DNA of 64,000 bases. Source: Datura wrightii. Lineage: Eukaryota; Streptophyta; Magnoliopsida; Solanales; Solanaceae. Below are positions 23,917 to 36,559 of the stretch, piece by piece. The DNA lies in contig JASDFA010000003.1 of assembly GCA_035772735.1 (NCBI GenBank), forward strand, positions 126,533,001 through 126,597,000, given 5' to 3'. The notes beneath the pieces were generated by a model, which searched no databases, had not been told where the DNA came from, and saw nothing but the letters and a program-made list of their open reading frames with translations. The position numbers and the translations under genes were made by a program. Within the stretch, counting starts at the first letter, position 1. The number at the start of each line of letters is the position of its first letter.

Positions 23917-24877
23917 TGTCGCCCAAATTACACCTCGTAATTGAGATATAAGTGGTCAATTGTCAAATATAGAACCCAACAAAGATTGAGGTCGATCCCA
24001 AAAGGAATATGGTAAGAACTTAAGTTAATGCAAATAGCTATTACTATTGAGTTACTTATTTTCGAAGGGGCAAACAAATAGAATAATATACAAAAGTAAA
24101 ACTACTGAATGCTTAGATCAAATTTAGTTTGTATTCAATTAACGACTTGACTAGGATTGTGTTCCGCAAGACTTCATAACCATAAGGCTTATACACTAGT
24201 GATCTATTCTGGTGTTTAACATGCAATATTGGTAAGTTAGGTTCACCTATATGGTTGGTCCCCTATTTAGATGATTATCACCACACAACTTAGTCCATAT
24301 ACGGGTGTACTTTAATTGACCCATACCCTTAATATCAAATTAGCTATCCCTGGACAAGTTCAAGCTATTAGATGAGGGTTGATAGCCTCAAATCTCCATT
24401 GTTAATCCCTTTTCCCATTCATTACCCCCTTGTCAGGTAAGTAAGAATAAGGCAAGTCCTAATGTTTGCAACCGTCAAGAATCAATAAAAATGAAGGGGG
24501 AAAATAATACATGGATAAAACCCCATTGAAGAATCACCAAGTATTTTACCTATGTGTGTTAATTCATCTTGCTTCCCACAAACCTAGTTATGGGTTTAGC
24601 TACTTATGTAGTATGATCACAAGCATAAATTACTGAATAAATCATAATTGCAACATACAAATTATCCTTTAAGAAAAACCAAATAGATTGAATAAAACTC
24701 CAAACTTGATGAATAAATTTCAATGTTGCTTTTGATCCTCAAATTCAAAAACAAAATTGTAAATCTTGTTTCTTGATTCAAGAACAATCGTATAACACGA
24801 AAGTCCTACTTGAAAATTAATAATAATCGGCTTCTCCGAATTATCTCCCAAAAATAAACCTAAATTGTGTATTTATA
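23917..24877 (-). repeat. 5' LTR of B1, first segment
   Basis: Starts tgtcgcccaaattacacc next to the primer site. It runs to gtgtatttata at 24867-24877, where element C is inserted. The rest of the LTR resumes at 35559. Joined length is about 1.6 kb, the same as the B2 LTRs. Confidence 0.88.
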
Positions 24878-27345
24878 TGTCACGCCCCACCTTGGGGGGT
24901 ATGACTGGCACCTGGTGGCCCTACTAAGCCCTGACCTGCGGAACTGTTAAGCCTGGACGCATCTGGCGCCTGGCTGGCTCTAACTCAAATTTCTGGAAAC
25001 AAAGGGCTATATAGCGGTTGTAAATACAGCCCCCGGCCCATTGGCCTATAGCCTTCTGTACCTGTACTATAGCTGACCAGAAACAAGGCAATTCAGGGGA
25101 ACCTATGCGGGCCGACAAGGCCACCATGCTGTCTAGTTATCTGCAACTCAAGCATAACATACTGAAAAGCTACGTGACCGGCAAGGTCACCACTACTGGT
25201 AAACTATGGCCGCACACGGCCATTACAAAAGAAAGAAGTAGTAAAGGAAACTATACAACTGCACGGCCCCACACGACCGGCTCATCTGACCACAGGGAAT
25301 ATATACAGACTGCAAGCCTCTAGGAAGGATAATAGAAATGATCGGGACAGGGCCCCGACCTACCCATACTGTATAACAAAAGAAACTGAACTACACCTCT
25401 AGAAATTCAGTCTCTGGATGACAGGAGCTGAATACTCAACCGCTGATGGGGATCACGTGGTATCGCCTGGTCGGCTATGGGTACCTGCAGGCAAGTAATG
25501 CAGCGCCCCACTGGGCGTCAGTACCGCTGGTACTGAGTATGTAAAGCAACTGAAATAGTATAACTGAAAACAACATCTGAAAGTAGTAACATGACTAATC
25601 GAGCTGAAGTAGAAGGAATAACTTAACTATCTGATAATGTAAACCTCATCTACACTCAGTCTTTACTGGAAGGGACAAGAGTCATACCTGGAACATATCG
25701 TGCAACTGCTGATCTACTGGTATCTAGCATAACATGATATAACAGGAAATAACATAACATAGCACACACAAACCTTACCCGGCCCCCATAAGCCGGAAGG
25801 TACAACCAGCACAGAATCTATACCCCTACCCCGGTCATCCCATCTCCTATAGTGGCTGTAAGCATCCTGCCGGCCCCAGGGTATGCACTTGGGCTCGCTG
25901 AGCCCCTGACTATAACTGCATCTGAGTCCGGAGGACTCTTGAATCTGCACCCGGGCGTATCCACTCGACTCGGGTGTGTAAGGGCCGATCAAGGCACAAA
26001 TATGGGGAAAAACTGACATCCCATCTTCGTCCCCTGGAGGGACGGCATGCCACTCCGTAGAGTGATGTATCCTCGTCCTCTGGTGGACGAGTCGATACAG
26101 CTATTAACCCTGGGCGGTCATGGATGCTAGGTGATCCAACTCCAAACAATACAATGGTCTCAACTGGTAATACTATCTGAGTATCTCGCATGCTGAGGCT
26201 AATAGGGGTAAAGTATCACCTATATTACATGCTGGCTAATAATAGTAATCTTTACATATTTAATACGTGCTGAGGCAGGTAAAGATATATAAATATGAAT
26301 ATAGTCTCCTGCCGGCTATACTGGGAAAATGCTATATAAATAATGTTTCTACTGAAAGCTCTGCTATTTACTAAGTTTCTGTATATACTATATGCTGGAC
26401 CCGTGATAGAAATAAGTACATACTCCATACATGCTGAGGCTGGAAATACTATAGATGTATGTACGAATATAATCTTTCTGCTGAACTACACGGGATACTG
26501 GCTTTCTATAGTAACATGATTTACTACTCCTGACATGTTTCCTGAACTTTATTTTAGCCTGCTATTCTATTTCTAAAGTACTTACGAATACTGTACTACT
26601 TCACGAGGCTTCAGCTAAACACAACAATATCTTAACATGGAATATTACATCATATACTGAGTATACTGGGCAATCTTAATCACTTACGTCTGAATCTATA
26701 TCGTACGGATGGGTATCGTACACGTTACAACCCAAAACTTCTCATCTTGCACCAATATTCAAAATAACACAATAATCGATTTCTGAACATTCTACTGGTC
26801 TTTAATTTATTACACTATACTGATATTACTTAACTTGCCGAGGAAACTAACTTTACATACCTTATCTTTGAATATTCGTCCATCGGACGAGGCTCGGCCG
26901 GTACTTCAACTATTTTTCTCCCAACTGCATTCATAAATACGTCAATCAATACTAAATACAACATTATTGTAAAGAGCGACGTTACTTTCGATTTAATTTA
27001 TAGCCTAAACTTAGGCTTATCGAAAGACGGTCAAAAACTCGCTATTTTCCAGCGGCCCAGAAGGGAGAATTATTTACTTCTTGGCTAGGAACACATAGAC
27101 ATTAATTTGGAGCAATTGTACTTACTTTAGTTTGGCGGCTCGCCGATTTGTCGGTCGTATTTCACAAAACTAACTCCATAGAAATGCTCTCTGCTGCTAA
27201 ATACCTTGGTATCTAGGATTAATTTTGGTTTGGGCAGCGTTTGGCAGCGTAATCGGACGAAAATATTTAATTTTCCTTCATTTCTCTCTGTTTGCTGCGT
27301 GTTCTGGAAATTTTCAGGTGTAATCTGATTTTGGACTGAAGTGGA

Positions 27346-27356
27346 GGCTTTATATA
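27346..27356 (-). promoter_or_regulatory. TATA element of C LTR (TATATAAAGCC)
   Basis: Same core, TATATAAAGCC, as in D and E. It lies 22 bp downstream, in element orientation, of the hairpin at 27378-27419. The 5' LTR carries the same element near 35316-35326. Confidence 0.7.
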
Positions 27357-27377
27357 CTTGGGCCTGGACACGGGCAA

Positions 27378-27419
27378 CGTGTCACGGAGCCATCGCAGAG
27401 GCCTCACCTCCGTGACACG
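27378..27419. repeat. Perfect 12-bp hairpin in C U3 (CGTGTCACGGAG arms)
   Basis: Arms 27378-27389 and 27408-27419 are exact reverse complements. The loop holds catcgcagagg, and a second ccatcgcggagg follows at 27423-27433. In the 5' LTR the same structure at 35348-35389 has one changed base in the right arm. The words match those in the U3 of element A. Confidence 0.75.
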
Positions 27420-27580
27420 CTGCCATCGCGGAGGGGCTCTGCCTCGGCTCCTCCCGCGATTCGACAGGTTTCTCGTCCGATCTTTTCCCAGGCCTTTCCC
27501 TAGCACGTATGGCTTTCAAATACGCTTAACCAACGTGCGAACAGGTCATCTAAGTGCTGGGAATTTTACGGGGTATAATA

Positions 27581-27597
27581 TTCTCCCCCCCTTAGGA
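27581..27597 (-). other. Polypurine tract of element C
   Basis: Minus strand reads AAGGGGGGGAGAA immediately before the 3' LTR, the usual primer for plus-strand DNA synthesis. Confidence 0.8.
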
Positions 27598-27849
27598 ACA
27601 TTCGTCCCCGAATGTATACTGCTGTCTAGAGAGCTGTTCACTCTAGTTTCTGGGAAAAATTTGGCAGAGTTTCCCCTGTAATATGGACTATCGCAATGAC
27701 CTGAAACGCAGAAAAAGTCCAACACAGGCACTGCACACAATATTCTACAATCCACTGGACAACTAAATATCACTTCTTTCTTTATCATTTACAACATACA
27801 TACTAAAAAGTACTGTGTAAATAATGATACGGACATACCTGTCGTCTGA

Positions 27850-30800
27850 CTAGGCCTGAAATAAGTGAGGATATCTGGTTTTCATATCTTCTTCAGCCTC
27901 CCACGTCATTTCTTCCCGATTTCTGTTACGCCACAATACCTTGACAGATGCAAAATCTTTAGTTCTCAGCCTGTGAATCTGTCTGTCTAAGATGGCTACG
28001 GGAACCTCTTCATAGGCTAACTCCTCTGTGACCTGAACATCCTGGACTGGAACTACTGTAGAAGGGTCCCCTACGAACTTTCTTAACATGGAAACGTGAA
28101 ATACTAGGTGTACTGACGCTAATTCTGGAGGCAAGTTCAACTCGTATGCCACGCGGCCTATTTTTCGCCGAATCTGATATGGCCCAATAAATCTGGGGCT
28201 AAGCTTGCCTTTCTTGCCAAACCTCATTACCCCTTTCATCGGGGACACTTTCAGATATACCCAGTCGTTTACCGAAAATTCTAGATTTCTACGCCGTCTT
28301 TCTTCGTATGACTTCTGGCGGCTTTGAGCGGTCAGTAAACGTTCCCGGATAAGCTTTATCTTTTCTTCGGACTGCCGAACAATGTCTGGGCCAACTAATG
28401 CTGATTCTCCTATCTCAAACCAGCCCACCGGCGATCTACATTTTCACCCGTATAATGCCTCGAAAGGCGCCATCTGAATAGCTGAATGGTAGCTGTTATT
28501 ATAAGCAAATTCAATTAACGAAAGATGTTCATCCCAGCTACCCCCAAAATCTAACACACACGCTCGTAACATATCTTCGAGCGTCTGAATTGTACGTTCG
28601 GCCTGCCCATCTGTTTGAGGATGGAATGCTGTGCTCAAATTAATCTGCGTCCCCAAACCTTTCTGAAACGATTTCCAGAATCTAGCTGTAAATTGTGCTC
28701 CCCTGTCTGAAATGATAGATACCGGCACGCCATGCAATCTAACTATTTCTCTGATATACAATTCGGCATAATCCTCAGCTGAGAAGGTAGCCCTTACTGG
28801 CAGGAAATGAGCTGATTTTGTCAGCCTATCAACTATTACCCAAATGGAATCATTTCTGTGTCTAGTACGGGGTAACCCTGTTACAAAATCCATATTTATT
28901 GCTTCCCATTTCCACGTAGGTATCATTATTTCTTGCGTCAAACCACTCGGTTTCTGGTGCTCTGCTTTCACCTGCTGACAATTAGCACATCTAGATACAA
29001 ATTCAGCTATTTCAGTTTTCATACCTGGCCACCAATAGATGTCTCTGATGTCGTGGTACATTTTTGTCGCCCCCGGATGAAGGGAATAGCGAGCGTAATG
29101 TACCTCGTGCATAGTCTGCCCACGAAGGCCTGAGACGTTCGGGACACAAAGGTGGCCCTTGCAGCGTAGTACACCATCCTCGGTTATCTGAAAATCTGGC
29201 TCCTTACCCTTCTGAACTCTATCTCTGAGCTGGACTAAATCGGGATCCTCATACTGTCGTTCTTTTACCTCTGCAACTAACGATGATACTGCAGAATTCT
29301 GAATTACGGCCCCATTATCTCCTGTTTCCATTACTCGAACGGCTAGCCCAGCTAACTGATGAATTTCTTTAGCTAATTTCTGTCTCTCGGGTCGCAAATA
29401 CGCCAAGCTCCCCATTGACTTTCGACTCAGAGCATCTGCTACAACATTAGCTTTTCCCGGATGGTACAGGATGTTCACATCATAATCCTTCAACAATTCT
29501 AACCAGCGACGTTGCCGCAGATTCAACTCCCTCTGAGTGAAAATGTACTGCAAGCTCTTATGATCTGTATATATATCAACATGGACGCCGTACAGGTAAT
29601 GCATCCACATCTTCAAGGCATGAATTACTGCGGCCAACTCTAAGTCATGGGTGGGGTAATTCCTTTCGTGCTTTTTCAGCTGCCTGGAAGCATATGCAAT
29701 TACTCTACCATGCTGCATCAATACACAGCCCAATCCGACACCTGACGCGTCGCAATAGACTGAATAACCTTCTGTGCCTTCCGGCAGTGCTAATACGGGA
29801 GCGGAGGTCAATCTATCTTTCAGTTCCTGGAAACTCTGCTCACATGCCTCCGTCCACTGAAACTTTGCTGCTTTCTGTGTCAATTTTGTTAAAGGTGCTG
29901 CAATGGTTGAGAATCCCTCAACGAACCTCCGATAGTATCCTGCCAACCCCAGAAAGCTACGAACTTCAGTCGGGGTGGTAGGTCTAGGCCATGACATAAC
30001 TGCTTCTATCTTCTGCTTGTCTACCTGTATACCAGCGTCTGAGACAATATGCCCTAAAAAGGCTACTGAGTTAAGCCAGAATTCACATTTCGAAAATTTA
30101 GCATACAACTGGCGGTCCCTAAGAATTTGGAGCACTGTCCGCAAATGAGTCCGGTGATCTGCTTCAGAGCGAGAATACACCAGAATATCATCAATGAATA
30201 CTATCACGAACAAGTCCAGGAAGGGTCTGAAAATACTGTTCATCAGGTCCATAAAGACTGCTGGGGCATTTGTTAGCCCGAAGGACATAACCAGAAATTC
30301 AAAATGTCCATATCGGGTCCTGAATGCTGTCTTAGGGATGTCCCTCTCACGTACTCAGACCTGGTGATATCCGGACCGCAAGTCAATCTTAGAAAAGTAT
30401 CTGGCTCCCTGTAACTGATCAAATAGGTCATCAATCCTAGGAAGCGCATACTTATTCTTTACTGTAACTTTGTTTAGCTGCCGATAATCTATACACATTC
30501 GGAGTGAGCCATCTTTCTTTCTCACAAACAAGACTGGCGCACCCCACGGGGAAGTACTCGGCCTGATAAAACCTTTATCTAACAGGTCTTTCAACTGCTC
30601 CTTTAATTCTCTGAGTTCTGCAGGAGCCATACGATAAGGAGGTATTGATATTGGCTGAGTGCCTGGTAGAAAGTCAATAGTGAAGTCTATTTCCCTTTCT
30701 GGGGGAAGGCCAGGTAACTCATCAGAAAATACATCTGGGAATTCATTTACCACTGGAACAGACTGGAGTGTCGGAGATTCTGCTTGGACATCCTGAACTC

Positions 30801-32634
30801 TGACAAGGTGGTAAATGCACCCCTTAGATATCAACTTTCTCGCCCGAAGGTAGGAAATAAACCTACCTTTTGGCGTCGCGGTACTGCCCTGCCCCTCCCG
30901 TACTGCTTCCCCCGGGAAGTGGAATCGGACCGTTTTGGTCCAACATTCAACATTAGCAAAACATGGTACTAACCAGTCCATACCCATTATGGCATCGAAG
31001 TCTATCATTTCTAACTCGACCAGATCTACTGTGGTCTGGCGATCAACAACCTCTACTGTACACCCGCGATAAATTCGACTATCTGTGATAGAGTCACCGA
31101 CGGGCGTAGATACTAAGAAGGGTTGCTGTAATGATTTCGGTACAATACTAAACTTCCATGCCACAAATGGAGTAACATAGGACAAGGTAGACCCTGGATC
31201 AATTAGCACATAAGCAGGGTGTGAGCAGATAGTTAGCATACCTGTCACAACATCAGGTGATGCCTCTGAATCTTGCCTCCCCGGTAAGGCATATGTGCGG
31301 CTTGGACCCGCACCTATACTGGAGGCCCCTGATCTGCCTCGACCCCTGCCTACTGAAACTGGGGGCCTGCGCCCAGTCGAAGATGTTGTAGCTCGTGATC
31401 CTGCTGATGCCCTATCCTGTCTGTCCCGGTCCTCACGACCTTTGACTGGGCAATCTTTCATCAAATGGCCTTCTTGGCCACAATTATAACATACGGTGGA
31501 GCCATATCTGCATGCTCCAGGATGGCGTCGACTGCATATAGGGCAAAGTGGTAGGGTATACCTGCTCTACTCTGCCCTCCTCTGTGATGGTGAATCTGCC
31601 ATCTGCGAGCCTCTACCAATCCCTGACTGCCCCCTGCGGCTGGATCTACCCCCCTGTGATTGTGGCGGAGGCGGGGGCCTGGGCGGCCTATCTGACACTC
31701 GGGGCCTGGGTCCTCCTCGGGCTTCTCCTTGTGATTCAACTGGCCTGTCCCGGCGACGCTGCTCCTGATTAACCCTTCTGACCTCTCGTTGCCACTGTCT
31801 GATGCCCTCAATATTCTGAGCAAATGCCTGAATGCGAGCAATATCCATGTCCTCTCGCAGTGTGGCTGTAGTGCAAATCTCAACATATTCTGGATTCAGG
31901 CCCGTAATGAAGCGATGCACTCTGGATGCCATGGTATCAACGAAAGACGGTGCATATTGGGCTAAAGAATCAAACTGCAAAGAATATTCCCGAACACTCA
32001 TGGCCCCCTGTTCTAGATGTAGGAACTGCTCTACCCGGGCCTGTCGAATCTCCCGCGGCAGATAATGATCCAGAAAGGCTCCTGAAAAGATGGACCAGGT
32101 GGGTGGGGAAACATCTCTCCCTCGGGACCTCTCCCAGCTTTCATACCATAGCACCGCAATATCTCGCAACCGGAATGCGGCCAATTGAACTGACTCAGTC
32201 GGCGTAGCATGCATAACCCTGAAGATTCTCTAAATCTGATCCAGAAAATATTGGGGGTCCTCTGTTCGGTCCGTACCTGTGAACTGTGGGGGATCCAGGG
32301 CTAAGAATTCTCGGACCCTTGAACTACCGGGCCCTCCTGATGATTCTGCAGCTGTAGATGGCATTGGCTGACGCTGAGCAGCCATCATCTGTGCTAACAA
32401 AACTACAGCACTCCTAACCTCCTGATCAGAAGGAGTCAATATAGGGGTTGCTGAAGGTAATGTCGCCCCAAGTGACTCCTGACGTGGTGGAGACTGCTGA
32501 GGAGGCTGAGATAAAGCCTCTGTAGGGCCCTCTGATCGGGCTGTCTCCAAGTGAGGGGGAGGCATTCTGCTAGTGCCATCTCCTGCTGCAATGTCTAAGT
32601 TCCGACCGGTAATAGGATGGTGCTGGTTTGACAT
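27850..32634 (-). pseudogene. gag-pol: Element C gag-pol polyprotein with chromodomain, four stops
   Basis: One continuous frame of about 1,595 codons. Gag: 31570-32634, with the knuckle CYNCGQEGHLMKDC near 31450-31490. Protease: LIDPGSTLSYVTP near 31200. RT: IDLRSGYHQV near 30360, then FIDDILVYS near 30190. RNase H: CDASGVGLGCVLMQ near 29730. Integrase: zinc domain with RCANCQQVKA near 28990, Asp in MDFVTGL and SIISDRGAQF, Glu in DGQAERTIQ. Then GPY/F (FIGPYQI, near 28180) and a C-terminal chromodomain (VLWRNRNREEMTWE, near 27900). Stops at 32230-32232 (TAG), 31567-31569 (TAG), 30355-30357 (TGA) and 28444-28446 (TGA) interrupt it without changing frame. Confidence 0.93.
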
Positions 32635-32832
32635 TATCTGTAACCAAAGAATATGGTAAGATTTTTGGAATTCAACCCTATACTGTACAACTCTATAGCA
32701 CGACCGAATTAGAATAAAAGGACAACCATCCTATCATGCCTTGCAGCCTCCTACCCATAGTATGTGGTGCACAACACATCCATGGATAGGACTCTACTTA
32801 GCACGGCTTGCATACTCCCTGGGATACGACCT

Positions 32833-32845
32833 GCTCTGATACCAA
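32833..32845 (-). other. Primer binding site of C (tRNA-iMet)
   Basis: Minus strand TTGGTATCAGAGC, three bases from the 5' LTR, complementary to the 3' end of initiator tRNA-Met. Typical of chromoviruses. Confidence 0.85.
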
Positions 32846-32848
32846 GTT

Positions 32849-35553
32849 TGTCACGCCCCATCTTGGGGGGTATGACTGGCACATGGTGCCCTACTAAGCC
32901 CTGACCTGCTGAACTATTAAGCCTGGACGCATCTGGCGCCTGGCTGGCTCTAACTCAAATTTCTGGAAACAAAGGGCTATATAGCGGCTGTAAATACAGC
33001 CCCCGGCCCATTGGCCTAAAGCCTTCTGTACCTGTACTACAGCTGACCAGAAACAAGGCAATTTAGGGGAACCTATGCGGGCCGACAAGGCCACCATGCT
33101 GTCTAGTTATCTGCAACTCAAGCATAACATACTGAAAAGCTACGTGACCGGCAAGGTAACCACTACTGGTAAACTATGGCCCCACACGGCCATTACAAAA
33201 GAAAGAAGTAGTAAAGGCAACTATACAACTGCACGGCCCCACACGACCGGCTCATCTGACCACAGGGAATATATACAGACTGCAAGCCTCTAGGAAGGAT
33301 AATAGAAATGATCGGGACAGGGCCCCGACCTACCCATACTGTATAACAAAAGAAACTGAACTACACCTCTAGAAATTCAGTCTCCGGATGACAGGAGCTG
33401 AATACTCAACCGCTGATGGGGATCACGTGGTATCGCCTGCTCGGCTATGGGTACCTGCAGGCAAGTAATGCAGCGCCCCACTGGGCGTCAGTACCGCTGG
33501 TACTGAGTATGTAAAGCAACTGAAATAGTATAACTGAAAACAACATCTGAAAGTAGTAACATGACTAATCGAGCTGAAGTAGAAGGAATAACTTAACTAT
33601 CTGATAATGTAAACCTCATCTACACTCAGTCTTTACTGGAAGGGACAAGAGTCATACCTGGAACATATCGTGCAACTACTGATCTACTGGTATCTAGCCT
33701 AACATGACATAACAGGAAATTACATAACATAGTACACACAAACCTTACCCGGCCCCCATAAGCCGGGAGGTACAAACAGCACAGAATCTATACCCCTACC
33801 CCGGTTATCCCATCTCCTATAGTGGCTGTAAGCATCCTGTCGGCCCCAGGGTATGCACTTGGGCTCGCTGAGCCCCTGACTATAACTGCATCTGAGTCCG
33901 GAGGATTCCTGAATCTACACTCGGGCGTATCCGCTCGACTGGGGTGTGTAAGGGCCGATCAAGGCACAAATATGGGGAAAAACTGACATCCCATCTTCGT
34001 CCCCTGGCGGGACGGCATGCCACTCCGTAGAGTAACGTATCCTCGTCCTCTGGTGGATGAGTCGATACAGCTATTAACCCTGGGCGGTCATGGATGCTAG
34101 ATGATCCAACCCCAAACAATACAATGGTCTCAACTAGTAATACTATCTGAGTATCTCGCATGCTGAGGCTAATAGGGGTAAAGTATCACCTATATTACAT
34201 GCTGGCTAATAGTAGTAATCTTTACGTATTTAATACGTGCTGAGGCAGGTAAAGATATATAAATATGAATATAGTCTCCTGCCAGCTATACTGGGCAAAT
34301 GCTATATAAATAATGTTTCTACTGAAAGCTCTGCTGTTTACTAAGTTTCTATATATACTATATGCTGGACCTGTGATAGAAATAAGTACATACTCCATAC
34401 ATGCTGAGGCTGGAAATACTATAGATGTATGTACGAATATAATCTTTCTGCTGAACTACACGGGATACTGGCTTTCTATAGTAACATGATTTACTACTCC
34501 TGACATGTTTCCTGAACTTTATTTTAGCCTGCTATTCTATTTCTAAAGTACTTACGAATACTGTACTACTTCACGAGGCTTCAGCTAAACACAACAATAT
34601 CTTAACATGGCATATTACATCATATACTGAGTATACTAGGCAATCTTAATCACTTACGTCTGAATTTATATAGTACGGATGGGTATCGTACACATTACAA
34701 CCCAAAACTTCTCATCTTGCACCAATATTCAAAATAACACAATAATCGATTTCTGAACATTCTACTGGTCTGTAATTTATTACACTATACTGATATTACT
34801 TAACTTGTCGAGGAAACTAACTTTACATACCTTATCTTTGAATATTCGTCCATCGGACGAGGCTCGGCCGGTACTTCAACTATTTTTCTCCCAACTGCAT
34901 TCATAAATACGTCAATCAATACTAAATACAACATTATTGTAAAGAGCGACGTTACTTTCGATTTAATTTATAGCCTAAACTTAGGCTTATCGAAAGACGG
35001 TCAAAAACTCGCTATTTTCCAGCGGCCCAGAAGGGAGAATTATTTACTTCTCGGCTAGGAACACATAGACATTAATTTGGAGCAATTCTACTTACTTTAG
35101 TTCGGCGGCTCGCCGATTCGTCGGCCGTATTTCGCAAAACTAACTCCGTAGAAATGCTCTCTGCTGCTAAATACCTTGGTATCTAGGATTAATTTGGGTT
35201 TGGGCAGCGTTTGGCAGCGTAATCGGACGAAAATATTTAATTTTCCTTCGTTTCTCTCTATTTGCTGCGTGTTCTGGAAATTTTCAGGTGTAATCTAATT
35301 TTGGACTGAAGTGGAGGCTTTATATACTTGGGCCTGGACACGGGCAACGTGTCACGGAGCCATCGCGGAGGCCTCACCTCTGTGACACGCTGCCATCGCG
35401 GAGGGGCTCTGCCTCGGCTCCTCCCGCGATGGTTCGATAGGTTTCTCGTCCGATCTTTTCCCGGGCCTTTCCCTAGCACGTATGGCTTTCAAATACGCTT
35501 AACCAATGTGCGAACAGGTCATCTAAGTGCCGGGAATTCTACGGGGTATAACA
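32849..35553 (-). repeat. 5' LTR of element C
   Basis: Pairs with 24878-27580. Plus-strand ends tgtcacgcccc and gtataaca give proper TG...CA termini. Followed by ttata, the right target-site copy. Confidence 0.9.
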
Positions 35554-35558
35554 TTATA

Positions 35559-36206
35559 GTTCCAAGAAAAACTTTTCCTAACTAAAACAGGAAACCAGGT
35601 CGGCAGTGGCAATAGGCTTGGTGAAGAATCATTGGGACCTATGACGAGTCGTGCCTTACTTAAAATAATCGTCCTCATCATCATACCCAATTGTGGCAAC
35701 GGGTCACCTAACGAATCGTTGTGCCTGGGAATTAGTCGTTAGGTCCCTCGTGGTCTTACTCCTTCAAAATTCCAGTGCGCCTTACGGTTGGTTTCAGTGA
35801 TCTGCCAATGAGTCGTTTCATCACGTGATGACTCGTTATGTCTGTCGTCAACTCCACTGGTCACTTAGTTAAGATTTTCTCTCTCAGCCTTCATGACTGA
35901 CTTCACGACTCGTTATCAGGTGTAACGAGTCATTCCCTCAACCTTCCAGGTACACTGTATTGAATCTTCAAAATTCATCTTTTGCTCACGCCTTCAGAAA
36001 AGAGTCATGCCTCCTGCCAACGAATCATGAAGTGCCTCGCAGTCACCCTTTTAGTTATTTTCACCATAAATTTGCCCAGTTCACTTTCGAACCTGTTTTC
36101 CTGCAACATTAAGGACAAAACACATCATACCTATATAATCATACCCGAAATATCCATAATTTCTTGATTTTAAGCATCGAAAGTTCCATGAAATCATGGC
36201 ACATTA
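35559..36206 (-). repeat. 5' LTR of B1, second segment
   Basis: Resumes at gttccaag after element C and runs to ggcacatta, aligning with the ends of the B2 LTRs (tagcacatca). Contains another copy of the ACGAGTCGT-type cluster (about 35640-35940), partly decayed. Confidence 0.85.
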
Positions 36207-36254
36207 GGGAGGCGGTGTAAAGCTCTCCCTAGCAGCTCCCCAAAGGTTCTAAGT
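36207..36254 (+). repeat. 5' LTR of D, middle segment
   Basis: Short piece (ggcggtgtaaagctctccctagc) between B1 and E. The uninterrupted counterpart in the 3' LTR is at about 41970-42020. Confidence 0.8.
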
Positions 36255-36508
36255 TGTTACGCCCCATAAGAATGCCATTGGTTAGTAGGCATTCACATGA
36301 GTTTATGACGAATAAAGAGAGCGTGACGCGTGTGGAAAAGGCCTCAAAAGCGGGGTCTGACAGAACCAGCATGCGCAGGGCCAGCGCGATGCGCCAGCTA
36401 GTAGCGCACTGGCCACCGGGTGTGTCAGGCCTACTGGCGCCTTGAGAGGCGCGGCACGGCAGGGTGGTTTGCACTATGGGCGGAATAGTGCGTCCCCCTG
36501 CCACCGCT

Positions 36509-36559
<51 letters not shown>

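Larger units (their letters stand above)
24878..27580 (-). repeat. 3' LTR of element C
   Basis: Plus-strand ends tgtcacgcccc and cggggtataata; the last triplet is aca in the other LTR. It contains a cggcccccataagccgg stretch near 25773-25790, shared as gcttatgggggcc with the LTRs of D and E. Confidence 0.9.
24878..35553 (-). mobile_element. Element C: Tekay-clade chromovirus
   Basis: Complete Ty3 element of 10,676 bp in minus orientation with 2.7-kb LTRs (24878-27580 and 32849-35553), tRNA-iMet primer site, polypurine tract and a single gag-pol frame ending in a chromodomain. Perfect duplication ttata at 24873-24877 and 35554-35558. LTRs differ by scattered substitutions only, so it is among the youngest insertions here. 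Four nonsense codons keep it from being autonomous. The chromodomain, single frame and primer site place it with Tekay/Del chromoviruses. Confidence 0.92.
1531..36206 (-). mobile_element. Element B1: Athila-like Ty3 retrotransposon, nested and broken
   Basis: Reads on the minus strand: 5' LTR on the right (23917-24877 plus 35559-36206), primer site 23891-23908, pol 20709-23690, env-like ORF from 19227, 3' LTR on the left (1531-2873). It lies inside the 5' LTR of D. The word gggag occurs at both junctions (1523-1527 and 36207-36211), although three extra bases separate it from the left LTR start. Two later elements sit inside it: A in the env-like ORF and C in the 5' LTR. Gag and protease are missing: only about 200 nt separate the primer site from pol. 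Confidence 0.85.

Noticed and set aside
28933..31772. Several plus-strand frames of 60-95 codons
   Set aside because: All are antisense shadows of the gag-pol frame of element C.
36229..36504. 91-codon minus-strand frame
   Set aside because: It spans the boundary between the D and E LTRs and ends in LTR promoter sequence; chance frame.
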